Positions 23,884-31,773 of a stretch of 64,000 nt of DNA are shown here, piece by piece. The translations under genes and the position numbers were made by a program. Origin of the DNA: AWTP1-18 sp036504515 (GTDB taxonomy: Bacteria; Pseudomonadota; Gammaproteobacteria; Burkholderiales; Rhodocyclaceae); NCBI GenBank assembly GCA_036504515.1, contig DASXVA010000012.1, forward strand, positions 186,001 through 250,000, written 5' to 3'. The notes beneath the pieces are model-generated. The model saw only the letters and a program-made list of their open reading frames with translations. It had not been told where the DNA came from and made no database searches. Position 1 is the stretch's first letter. Each line of letters opens with the position of its first letter.

Positions 23884-26481
23884 ATGCTTGAAGCCTACCG
23901 CCAGCATGTAGCCGAGCGCGCAGCGCTGGGTATCCCCCCGCTGCCCCTGTCTGCACAACAGACCACTGAGCTGATCGCCCTGCTGAAAAACCCGCCCAAG
24001 GGTGAAGAAGCGGCCCTCGTGGAACTGATCACCTACCGCGTTCCCGCCGGTGTGGATGATGCTGCCAAGGTCAAAGCTGAATTCCTGGCCAAGGTTGCCA
24101 AGGGCGAAGATTCCTGTGCCCTGATCACCCGCGCCAAGGCGACTGAACTGCTGGGCACCATGCTCGGTGGTTACAACGTCAAGCCCCTGATCGACGTACT
24201 GGGCGACGCCGAAGTCGGCACAGTGGCTGCTGAAGCCCTGAAGAAAACCCTGCTGATGTTCGACTTCTTCCATGATGTCGCTGAACTGGCCAAGAAGGGC
24301 AATGCCAACGCCAAGGCTGTCATGCAGTCCTGGGCCGATGCCGAGTGGTTCACTTCCCGCCCCGAACTGCCCGCCAGCCAGAAGCTGACTGTGTTCAAGG
24401 TTACCGGCGAAACCAACACCGACGACCTGTCCCCCGCCCCTGACGCCTGGTCCCGCCCCGACATTCCGCTGCATGCCCTGGCCATGCTGAAAAATCCCCG
24501 TCCCGGCATCGAAGCCGATGAACCCGGCGTGCGTGGTTCCGTCAAGCAGCTCGAAGGTCTGGCCAAGAAGGGCAACCTGATCGCCTACGTGGGCGACGTG
24601 GTGGGCACCGGTTCTTCCCGCAAGTCCGCCACCAACTCTGTACTTTGGTTCACCGGCGAAGACATCCCCTTCGTTCCCAACAAGCGCTTCGGCGGCTTCT
24701 GCCTGGGCTCCAAGATCGCCCCCATCTTCTTCAACACCATGGAAGATGCCGGCGCCCTGCCCATTGAAATCGACGTTGCCGAAATGAACATGGGCGACGA
24801 AATCGAACTGCAAGTGGACCAAGCCAGCGCCAGCGTCAAGGCCCTCAAGAACGGCAAGGTCATTGCTGAAACCAAGCTCAAGACCGCCGTCCTGCTGGAC
24901 GAAGTGCGCGCCGGCGGCCGGATCAACCTGATCATCGGTCGCGGCCTCACCACCAAGGCCCGCGAATTCCTCGGCCTGCCTGCCTCCACCCTGTTCCGCC
25001 TGCCCCAGAACCCCGCCAACTCCGGCAAGGGTTTCTCCCAGGCCCAGAAAATGGTCGGTCGCGCCTGCGGCCTGCCCGAAGGCCAAGGCGTCCGTCCCGG
25101 CACTTACTGCGAACCGAAGATGACCACCGTCGGTTCCCAGGACACCACCGGCCCCATGACCCGTGACGAGCTGAAAGATCTGGCCTGTCTCGGTTTCTCC
25201 GCTGACTTGGTGATGCAATCCTTCTGCCACACTGCCGCTTATCCCAAGCTGGTAGACGTGAAGATGCACCGCAGCCTGCCCTCCTTCATCAGTACCCGCG
25301 GCGGCGTTTCCCTGCGCCCCGGTGACGGCGTGATCCACTCCTGGCTCAACCGTCTGCTGCTGCCCGACACCGTTGGTACCGGCGGCGACAGCCACACCCG
25401 TTTCCCCATCGGTATTTCCTTCCCTGCCGGTTCCGGCCTGGTGGCTTTTGCTGCCGCCACCGGCGTGATGCCCCTGGACATGCCTGAATCCGTGCTAGTT
25501 CGCTTCAAAGGCAAGATGCAGCCCGGCATCACCCTGCGTGACCTGGTAAACGCCATTCCCCTTTACGCCATCAAGCAAGGCCTCCTCACTGTGGCCAAGC
25601 AAGGCAAGAAGAACGTCTTCTCCGGTCGCATCCTGGAAATCGAAGGCCTGCCCGACCTCAAGGTTGAACAAGCTTTCGAACTGTCCGACGCTGCCGCCGA
25701 ACGTTCCGCCGCTGCCTGCTCCGTGCTGCTGAACAAGGAGCCCATGGTCGAGTACATGCGTTCCAACATCACCCTGATGAAGTGGATGATCGCCGAAGGC
25801 TACGAAGACGCTCGCACCCTCAAGCGCCGCATCAATGCCATGGAAGACTGGATTGCCAAGGGCACCCTGATCCAGCCCGATGCCGATGCCGAGTACGCCG
25901 CCGTGATCGAAATCGATCTGGCCGAAGTCACCGAACCGATCCTGGCCTGCCCCAACGATCCGGATGACGTCAAGGTTCTGTCCGAAGTTGCCGGCGCCAA
26001 GATCGACGAAGTCTTCATTGGCTCTTGCATGACCAACATCGGCCACTTCCGTGCTGCCGCCAAGGTGCTCGAAGGCAAGTCCGATATCCCGACTCGTCTG
26101 TGGATTGCGCCTCCCACCAAGATGGATGCCCTGATCCTGACCGAAGAAGGCTACTACGGCGTTCTCGGCAAGTCCGGCGCCCGTATGGAAATGCCCGGCT
26201 GCTCCCTGTGTATGGGCAACCAAGCCCAGATCCGCAAGGGTTCCACCGCGATTTCCACCTCCACCCGTAACTTCCCCAACCGTCTCGGTATCGACACCCA
26301 GGTCTATCTGGGTTCCGCCGAACTGGCTGCCATGTGCGCCCTCGCCGGCCGTATCGTGACCAAGGAAGAGTACATGGAGCAGATCAAGCTGGTGAATGCC
26401 AAGGCTGCCGATGTGTATCGCTACATGAACTTCGACCAGATCCCCGAATTCGTCGAAGTGGCCAATACCGTCACCATGTGA
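23884..26481 (+). CDS. acnB: aconitate hydratase B
   Basis: AcnB isomerises citrate to isocitrate (and is often the 2-methylisocitrate dehydratase as well). The 865-aa length and domain order are those of AcnB. An N-terminal HEAT-like domain (1-160) is followed by the swivelling domain (GDVVGTGSSRKSATNSVLW) and then the three [4Fe-4S] catalytic domains. Cluster cysteines are in FIGSCMTNIGHFR and the CSLCMGNQAQI segment. AGAGGAATT precedes the ATG. It is the last gene of mdh-citE-like-acnB, closed by a strong terminator. Confidence 0.98.
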   Translation: MLEAYRQHVAERAALGIPPLPLSAQQTTELIALLKNPPKGEEAALVELITYRVPAGVDDAAKVKAEFLAKVAKGEDSCALITRAKATELLGTMLGGYNVKPLIDVLGDAEVGTVAAEALKKTLLMFDFFHDVAELAKKGNANAKAVMQSWADAEWFTSRPELPASQKLTVFKVTGETNTDDLSPAPDAWSRPDIPLHALAMLKNPRPGIEADEPGVRGSVKQLEGLAKKGNLIAYVGDVVGTGSSRKSATNSVLWFTGEDIPFVPNKRFGGFCLGSKIAPIFFNTMEDAGALPIEIDVAEMNMGDEIELQVDQASASVKALKNGKVIAETKLKTAVLLDEVRAGGRINLIIGRGLTTKAREFLGLPASTLFRLPQNPANSGKGFSQAQKMVGRACGLPEGQGVRPGTYCEPKMTTVGSQDTTGPMTRDELKDLACLGFSADLVMQSFCHTAAYPKLVDVKMHRSLPSFISTRGGVSLRPGDGVIHSWLNRLLLPDTVGTGGDSHTRFPIGISFPAGSGLVAFAAATGVMPLDMPESVLVRFKGKMQPGITLRDLVNAIPLYAIKQGLLTVAKQGKKNVFSGRILEIEGLPDLKVEQAFELSDAAAERSAAACSVLLNKEPMVEYMRSNITLMKWMIAEGYEDARTLKRRINAMEDWIAKGTLIQPDADAEYAAVIEIDLAEVTEPILACPNDPDDVKVLSEVAGAKIDEVFIGSCMTNIGHFRAAAKVLEGKSDIPTRLWIAPPTKMDALILTEEGYYGVLGKSGARMEMPGCSLCMGNQAQIRKGSTAISTSTRNFPNRLGIDTQVYLGSAELAAMCALAGRIVTKEEYMEQIKLVNAKAADVYRYMNFDQIPEFVEVANTVTM

Positions 26482-26527
26482 TAACCGCTTTTTAAAGGCC
26501 CGCCAGGCCTACCTGCCCGGCAACCTC

Positions 26528-26562
26528 AACGCCCCGGCCCACAAGGCTGGGGCGTTTTCTTT
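26528..26562 (+). terminator. terminator after acnB
   Basis: AACGCCCC (26528-26535) pairs with GGGGCGTT (26549-26556), with further GCC/GGC pairing inside, followed by TTCTTTT. Confidence 0.85.
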
Positions 26563-26612
26563 TAAGCTTCGCCACAGCCTGCCGTTAATAGGCAAACATC
26601 AAGGAGACTCCC

Positions 26613-26813
26613 ATGGACATCAGCTCAATCGCCGCCCTTTCCACCGACATGGCCCAGGCCAATGTCGCTGCAGAAGCTCAAGTCGCCATCTTGAAAAAGA
26701 CCATGAACATCGAAGGTGCGGCTGCATTGCAATTGCTGCAAGCAGCCGTTGAAGCAGCACCCCAAGTCAGCAATCCGCCTCACCTGGGTAACAGCGTCGA
26801 TACGGTTGCCTGA
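26613..26813 (+). CDS. YjfB-like small protein (putative motility family)
   Basis: A 66-aa protein with the pattern of the YjfB family: MDISSIAALSTDMAQANVAAEAQVAILKK, then an Ala/Leu/Gln-rich helix, and a short C-terminus with NPPHLGNSVD, which is diagnostic. AAGGAGA stands 8 nt upstream of the ATG. The family is labelled as a putative motility protein, but its function is not established, and no flagellar gene is present in this window. It follows the acnB terminator and converges on the CorC/HlyC-type gene. Confidence 0.8.
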   Translation: MDISSIAALSTDMAQANVAAEAQVAILKKTMNIEGAAALQLLQAAVEAAPQVSNPPHLGNSVDTVA

Positions 26814-26819
26814 TAACCC

Positions 26820-28106
26820 TTAGCTCTCGATGTGCCGGGCTAGGATTTCATCCACCCGGTTTTTTTCCATATCCATCACCTCGAAACGCCAACCGCCCCA
26901 ATCGAAGGACTCGGTCTTGCGGGGAATTCGCCCGAACTGGGAAATGACGAAACCGCCCAGGGTATGGAAATTCCCCAGTTCCTCTTCCGGTAACGCCTCT
27001 AACTGAAGTTTTTCCTTCAGTTCGTCCAGAGGTAATAGCCCATCCAGCAACCAGCTACCATCGCTGCGCTGAATCGCCAGAGGCGTATCCACCGCACCAG
27101 AAAGCACATCGCCCACCACGGTACCCATGAGATCGGACAGGGTCACCAGGCCTTCGGTGCCGCCGAACTCGTTGACCACCAGGGCGATCTGGGTCTGGTT
27201 GGTTCTGAAAAACTCCAGTAGGCCAATCAGGTAGAGACTGTTGGGTACGTAATGGGGCGGCACCGGCGACAACTTGCCGAAATCCAGAGGATTGCCACTC
27301 AAGGCCTCGCGCAATAATTCGCGTCCTTCGACAAAGCCCAAGGGGGCTGACAGGCCACCTTTGCAGACCAGAAAACGGGAAACCGCCCGCTCCTGCAACA
27401 CCTTCATATTGACCTCCCGGGGTTGCAACAGGTCCAAGCAGGCAATCTGGGTGGCCGGCGTCATGATGGCGCCGACCCGGCGGTTATCCAGGCGAAACAC
27501 ATTGCCAAGGATTTCGCTCTCGGTGCTGTCAAGAGATCCTTCTTTTCGTCCTGACTCGATCAGGAAGCGAATTTCATCAGCCGCGGTGGCCTCGGCCGAA
27601 GCCTTGAGGGGAAAGAAGCTCAGTATCCAATCCGACGTTTTCGATACCACCCAGACCAGGGGATGGGCCAGCTTCAACAGTAGCCGGAGCATGCCTGACA
27701 TGGCGATGGAGATGGCTTCCGGTCGAGCCAGGGCCAGTCGTTTGGGAATCACCTCGCCAAAAACAATGGAGAAAAAGGTGATCAGGATGACAACCAACAC
27801 CAGGGACAGGCCATAACTCACGGGCAGCAACAGGGGAAAGGTTTCATTCAGAAATGCTTCCAGCCGGGGCACCCAAAGGGACTCGCCAAAGGCGCCAGAC
27901 AACATGGCCATGGCGGTAATACCCAACTGGGTTGTCGCCAGCAGGCGGCTGGGATGCTGGCGGAACTGAAGTACCCGTAAAGCGCCTTCCTCCCCTTCTG
28001 CCGCCTTCATGGAAAGCTGGGTATTCCGGCTCGCCCCCACCGCCATTTCGGCCATGGCCAGCACACCGCAGCCCACGATCAATATCACCAGTATCCAGAC
28101 TTCCAT
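26820..28106 (-). CDS. CNNM/CorC-HlyC family membrane protein
   Basis: A 428-aa protein with the three-part layout of this family. There is a DUF21 (CNNM) transmembrane domain at about 1-180 with three or four helices and the motif FGEVIPKRLALARPE. A CBS-domain pair at about 195-330 includes VGAIMTPATQI, where the family usually has MTPR. A C-terminal CorC_HlyC domain reads LLDGLLPLDELKEKL..TLGGFV..GRIP. Members are proposed to take part in magnesium or cobalt efflux and are often misnamed hemolysins. It is a single gene, convergent with the YjfB-like gene. Confidence 0.9.
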   Translation of the reverse strand: MEVWILVILIVGCGVLAMAEMAVGASRNTQLSMKAAEGEEGALRVLQFRQHPSRLLATTQLGITAMAMLSGAFGESLWVPRLEAFLNETFPLLLPVSYGLSLVLVVILITFFSIVFGEVIPKRLALARPEAISIAMSGMLRLLLKLAHPLVWVVSKTSDWILSFFPLKASAEATAADEIRFLIESGRKEGSLDSTESEILGNVFRLDNRRVGAIMTPATQIACLDLLQPREVNMKVLQERAVSRFLVCKGGLSAPLGFVEGRELLREALSGNPLDFGKLSPVPPHYVPNSLYLIGLLEFFRTNQTQIALVVNEFGGTEGLVTLSDLMGTVVGDVLSGAVDTPLAIQRSDGSWLLDGLLPLDELKEKLQLEALPEEELGNFHTLGGFVISQFGRIPRKTESFDWGGWRFEVMDMEKNRVDEILARHIES

Positions 28107-28298
28107 AAAAGCACTCCCGTTTCTTGCCCCCCCATTCGTGCATGAACGATGGGTATCAGTTTCATTCTACGCACCCCCGGCAAAGCCGCTGCTCAGGGAT
28201 TAATTACCTCAGGTACAAAGATCAACGACAAAGTACCTACTTATCCTTGGTCCATGCTGGTAATAAACTGCCGACTTACTTAATCCACCCCTGATGCC

Positions 28299-28652
28299 AT
28301 GCTTGCCGCCCTGACCCAACTCCTGCTTTTCCAGCTTGTCGGCGAAATCATCGCCCGCAGCCTTGGCCTGCCCATTCCGGGCCCGGTCATCGGTATGGGA
28401 TTGATGTTCCTCTTTCTCATTCTTCGCGGCGGCCCTGATGAAGGCACTAAAACCACGGCCAACACCCTGCTCCAGCATCTCTCCCTGATGTTTGTCCCCG
28501 CCGGCACCGGCGTCATGCTGCACTTCCAGCGCATGGCCGACGAATGGCTGCCCATCACCGCCGCCCTGCTGGGCAGCACTTTTCTCGCCATGGGGGTTAC
28601 GGCTTTGGTCCTCAAAGCGATGACACCGAAGACCCCGGGAGAGCCGTCATGA
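28299..28652 (+). CDS. lrgA: CidA/LrgA family holin-like protein
   Basis: A 117-aa membrane protein with four hydrophobic helices. The family motif is present: LTQLLLFQLVGEIIARSLGL, then PIPGPVIGMGLMFLFLILRG, a polar loop, and LLQHLSLMFVPAGTGVM. CidA/LrgA proteins modulate cell lysis, murein hydrolase export or, in some bacteria, pyruvate transport together with LrgB. The gene overlaps lrgB by 4 nt (ATGA), so the two are translationally coupled. The ribosome binding site is weak. Confidence 0.9.
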   Translation: MLAALTQLLLFQLVGEIIARSLGLPIPGPVIGMGLMFLFLILRGGPDEGTKTTANTLLQHLSLMFVPAGTGVMLHFQRMADEWLPITAALLGSTFLAMGVTALVLKAMTPKTPGEPS

Positions 28653-29380
28653 CCCAGAACTTCACCGAAGTCTGGGCCTACCTCGCCGCTTCGCCCCTGC
28701 TCGGCCTGACGGTTACCCTGGTGGCCTACCAGATCGCCTATTGGCTGTTTCGCAAAGCGAAGTTTCATCCGGCCGCAAATCCGGTATTGCTGGCCGTACT
28801 GATTCTGGTGCCTCTGCTCCAACTCACCGGCACCTCCTACAAAACCTATTTCGACGGTGCCCAGTTCGTGCACTTCCTCCTCGGCCCCGCCACGGTGGCC
28901 CTGGCCATACCTCTTTACGGCCAGATCCGTCGCCTTCACGCCATGGTGCTGCCCCTGGCAGTCGCCCTGTTGGCCGGCTCGGCCACCGCCATCGTCTCCG
29001 CCCTGGTGATTGGCAAGCTGCTCGGTGCCAGCACGGTGACCCTGATATCCCTGGCGCCCAAATCCGTCACCACTCCCATCGCCATGGGCATCGCCGAAAA
29101 GCTGGGGGGCTTGCCTTCTCTCGCGGCCTTGATGGTGCTCACCACCGGCATCATAGGTGCAGTCGGTGGCAGTGGCCTCTATCGGCTGCTGCGTATCAAG
29201 GATCAAGCCATGAAGGGCTTTGCCATGGGTATTGCTGCCCACGGCATCGGGACCGCCCGGGCCTTTCAGGAAAACGAACAGATGGGTGCCTTTTCCGCCT
29301 TGGCCATGGGGCTTAACGGGCTGCTCACCGCCCTGCTGCTTCCCCTTTTATTGCCCTTGTTTTCCGCCTGGTTGCGCTGA
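28649..29380 (+). CDS. lrgB: LrgB family protein
   Basis: A 243-aa polytopic membrane protein with about seven or eight helices. The LrgB signature is APKSVTTPIAMGIAEKLGGLPSL and AAHGIGTARAFQENEQMGAFSALAMGLNG. It is the partner of the LrgA-like protein upstream. I use the ATG at 28649, coupled to the lrgA stop; the frame is open further upstream only because it overlaps lrgA. In Staphylococcus and Bacillus this pair affects autolysis or pyruvate uptake; the role here is not known. Confidence 0.92.
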   Translation: MTQNFTEVWAYLAASPLLGLTVTLVAYQIAYWLFRKAKFHPAANPVLLAVLILVPLLQLTGTSYKTYFDGAQFVHFLLGPATVALAIPLYGQIRRLHAMVLPLAVALLAGSATAIVSALVIGKLLGASTVTLISLAPKSVTTPIAMGIAEKLGGLPSLAALMVLTTGIIGAVGGSGLYRLLRIKDQAMKGFAMGIAAHGIGTARAFQENEQMGAFSALAMGLNGLLTALLLPLLLPLFSAWLR

Positions 29381-29458
29381 CACATCGAATTAGCCCCGGC
29401 CAAATTGGCAGGCCGGGGTAAAATCGCGCCCCTTCGCCTCAAATACCCCGCCTCTGCC

Positions 29459-30493
29459 ATGACCGACCCCACTCCCATCCTCGCCGAACAGCTCGGTAGC
29501 GCCTTTCAGGCTCGCCACGATCTGTTGGCACAACTGGCGGCGGAAGACACCACCTGCTACCGGCTTTTTCACGGCAGCGTCGAAGGCACACAAGATTTCA
29601 GCGGACTGACCATTGACCGCTACGGCAGCCTGCTGCTGGTACAAAGCTTTCATCGGGGCCTGGACGAAGCGGCCCTGGCCGTCATCGACGGTTTCTATGC
29701 GGACACCCAGCCCGGCCTGACCCGCATTTACAACGACCGTAGCCAACGCAACTCCCGCATTGCCAACCCTTTGACGGAAGAAGAAAAGGCCTTCGCCCAT
29801 CTGCCCATCATCGTCAGCGAAGTGGGCGTCAAATATCAAATCCAAGCCCGCCATCAAGGTCAGGACCCCTGGCTGTTCCTCGACCTGCGGGCCGCTCGTC
29901 GCCGGGTCATCCAGGAAGCCAAGGACAAGTCAGTCCTCAATCTGTTCGCCTACACCTGCGGGGTCGGCATCGCCGCCGCCAAAGCAGGGGCCAATTTCGT
30001 GGTGAATGTGGACTTTGCCGAATCAAGCCTGCAAGTGGGCAAGGGCAATGCCGGCCTCAACGACCTGCCCCACCGCCCCCGCTTCGTTAAGAGCGATGTC
30101 TTTGCCGCTGCCCGTCAATACGCCGGCATCGGCCAGCCCGAATGGGTGCGTGGCAAACGCATGCCCCCCTTCCCCAAGCTGGAAGCTCGCCAGTTCGATC
30201 TTGTTTTCCTCGACCCGCCTCGCTACGCCCGCAGCCCCTTCGGAGTAGTGGACCTGATCAAGGATTACCCCGGCGTTTTCAAACCCGCCCTGCTCAGCAC
30301 CGCCGAAGGCGGCACCCTGATTTGCAGCAACAACGTCGCCCAGGTTAACAAGGAAGAGTGGCTGGATCAGTTGGAGCGCAGTGCCACCAAAGCCGGCCGC
30401 CCCATCAAGTCCATGGAATGGATACTGCCCGAAGCCGACTTCCCCAGCCATGACGGCCAATACCCTCTCAAACTCGCCTTGCTGCGGGTCTAA
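29459..30493 (+). CDS. class I SAM-dependent methyltransferase, RlmI/RlmK-like
   Basis: A 344-aa protein resembling the SAM-dependent rRNA cytosine methyltransferases of the RlmI/RlmK type. It has an N-terminal substrate domain (HGSVEGTQDFSGLTIDRYG), FLDLRAARRRV, the SAM motif LNLFAYTCGVGIAAAKAGA, an acidic residue ending motif II (VNVDFAESSL), and the catalytic-loop DLVFLDPPRYARSPFG. A C-terminal strand ICSNNVAQV follows. It lacks an obvious PUA domain at the start, so the exact target (23S rRNA or other) is uncertain. The start at 29459 (MTDPTP) is chosen over 29405 by homology. Confidence 0.82.
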   Translation: MTDPTPILAEQLGSAFQARHDLLAQLAAEDTTCYRLFHGSVEGTQDFSGLTIDRYGSLLLVQSFHRGLDEAALAVIDGFYADTQPGLTRIYNDRSQRNSRIANPLTEEEKAFAHLPIIVSEVGVKYQIQARHQGQDPWLFLDLRAARRRVIQEAKDKSVLNLFAYTCGVGIAAAKAGANFVVNVDFAESSLQVGKGNAGLNDLPHRPRFVKSDVFAAARQYAGIGQPEWVRGKRMPPFPKLEARQFDLVFLDPPRYARSPFGVVDLIKDYPGVFKPALLSTAEGGTLICSNNVAQVNKEEWLDQLERSATKAGRPIKSMEWILPEADFPSHDGQYPLKLALLRV

Positions 30494-30518
30494 GACAACC
30501 TCACTCCGGGACTAAATC

Positions 30519-30797
30519 ATGTCAATGAAAGCCACCGATCTGGAAAAGAATCTGGGTCTCAAAATCAACGGTCAATTACGCAACTCTGGCACTCCTGACC
30601 GCTTCGCCAAGGCTGCAGCCCTGCCCGACAAAAAGGAACAGCGTCGCCGCGACCAAGCCTTGGGTCTGATTCCCTTTGCCGTCAAAATCAATCAGGATCT
30701 GGTCAAAATCCTGCAGCAAAAATCTGTTGCCGACGGCGTTTCCCTCAATGAGTTGGTGGAAGGTCTGCTGCGCAAGGGCCTGGAATCCAAAAGTTAA
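30519..30797 (+). CDS. small ribbon-helix-helix-like protein
   Basis: A 92-aa, strongly basic protein. The C-terminal half (FAVKINQDLVKILQQKSVADGVSLNELVEGLLRKGL) has the strand-helix-helix pattern of Arc/MetJ-type DNA-binding proteins. The N-terminal half (KATDLEKNLGLKINGQ) is charged and probably flexible. I recognise no named family member. It lies 25 nt after the methyltransferase gene and just before a bidirectional terminator. No toxin gene accompanies it, so it is probably a small regulator or nucleoid-type protein rather than an antitoxin. Confidence 0.68.
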   Translation: MSMKATDLEKNLGLKINGQLRNSGTPDRFAKAAALPDKKEQRRRDQALGLIPFAVKINQDLVKILQQKSVADGVSLNELVEGLLRKGLESKS

Positions 30798-30824
30798 GGA
30801 TTGCAAAGAAACTGCGATTCAATG

Positions 30825-30865
30825 CAAATAAAAACGGCTGGCACTGCGCCAGCCGTTTTTATTTG
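30825..30865. terminator. bidirectional terminator
   Basis: An 18-bp perfect stem (30825-30842 with 30848-30865) has a 5-nt loop, A-rich left and T-rich right flanks and a GC core (CGGCTGGC/GCCAGCCG). It stands between the convergent RHH-like gene and scpB. Confidence 0.92.
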
Positions 30866-30901
30866 GAGAACGTTTGAAGAACTCGGGGCCGCACGATTGC
30901 C

Positions 30902-31681
30902 CTACTCTCCGCGAAATATCGGTTTCCGTTTTTCCACCAAGGCGCGTTTTCCTTCCTCGTAGTCCTCACTGCTGTACACCACCCGACGCAGCCCTTGGAT
31001 ACGCTCAAAGTCGTAGGGAGACATGGCTCTGGCGCCGGAAAGAATACGTAACTGCTCCTTCATGACAGTAACGGCCAAGGGTGCGTTGTTGGCGATGTCG
31101 GTAGCCATGGCAATGCAAAACGCTTCGATCTCATCGGCGGGGATCACATGATTGATCATACCCACCTGCTCCAAGCGGGCAGCCGCAATGGGCTTGGCGG
31201 TGAACAACATTTCCTTGGCAATGGGCAGGGGCGCTGCGTTCAGGTAAGTCATCAAGCCCGTGGCGTTGTAGGGCACCCCGAGCCGGGCTGGCGTTGCGGC
31301 GAAGCTTGCCTCCGGCGTGGTCACAATGATGTCGCAGGCCAGCACCACTTCGCAGGCACCGCCCCAGACGCTGCCCTCAATCAAGGCGATGACCGGCGCC
31401 GAAAAGGCCTCAATGTCCCGCACAAGCTTGCGCAGAGGATCACCCCATTTCAAGGGATCATGGCCGCTCTTGGGCAGTTCCTCCACGTCATGGCCGGCAG
31501 ACCATACCTTGACACCCTTGTTGGCGCGCAGAATGATGGCCCGGGCGCTATCCCGTTCAAACTCATCAAGCGCCCGGCAGATCTCATCCACAAAGACCTC
31601 GCCCAGAATGTTCCGTTTGGGGTCGTGATCGAGGGTGATGGTACCGATCCCGTCCTTCAACGACTTTTGAATCATTGCCAT
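30902..31681 (-). CDS. scpB: methylmalonyl-CoA decarboxylase (ScpB-like, crotonase family)
   Basis: A 259-aa crotonase-fold enzyme that aligns closely in wording with E. coli ScpB/YgfG. Shared segments include VWSAGHDVEELPKSGHDPL, IEGSVWGGACEVVLACDIIV, LGVPYN, KEMLFTAKPI, FERIQGLRRVVYSSEDYEEG and EKRKPIF. ScpB decarboxylates (S)-methylmalonyl-CoA to propionyl-CoA. No scpA mutase or scpC transferase lies nearby; instead it follows an acyl-CoA synthetase gene, with a hairpin between them. A general enoyl-CoA hydratase role remains possible. The ATG at 31681 or the one two codons later could be the start. Confidence 0.82.
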   Translation of the reverse strand: MAMIQKSLKDGIGTITLDHDPKRNILGEVFVDEICRALDEFERDSARAIILRANKGVKVWSAGHDVEELPKSGHDPLKWGDPLRKLVRDIEAFSAPVIALIEGSVWGGACEVVLACDIIVTTPEASFAATPARLGVPYNATGLMTYLNAAPLPIAKEMLFTAKPIAAARLEQVGMINHVIPADEIEAFCIAMATDIANNAPLAVTVMKEQLRILSGARAMSPYDFERIQGLRRVVYSSEDYEEGKRALVEKRKPIFRGE

Positions 31682-31719
31682 GGTTTTGCTCTAACGTCCT
31701 TCATCAGCGCACCATAACA

Positions 31720-31743
31720 AAGGGCGACAAGCACGTCGCCCTT
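31720..31743 (-). terminator. hairpin between acyl-CoA synthetase gene and scpB
   Basis: A 9-bp perfect stem AAGGGCGAC/GTCGCCCTT has a 6-nt loop and only a short U-rich tail (TTTGTTAT) on the minus strand. It may be a partial terminator. Confidence 0.5.
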
Positions 31744-31773
31744 CGCTAAAGCCGCCGGCCTTGAACAGGCTGG

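Noticed and set aside
30519..30797. Antitoxin of a toxin-antitoxin pair
   Set aside because: The RHH-like protein has no small partner gene on either side; the neighbours are a methyltransferase-like gene and a terminator.
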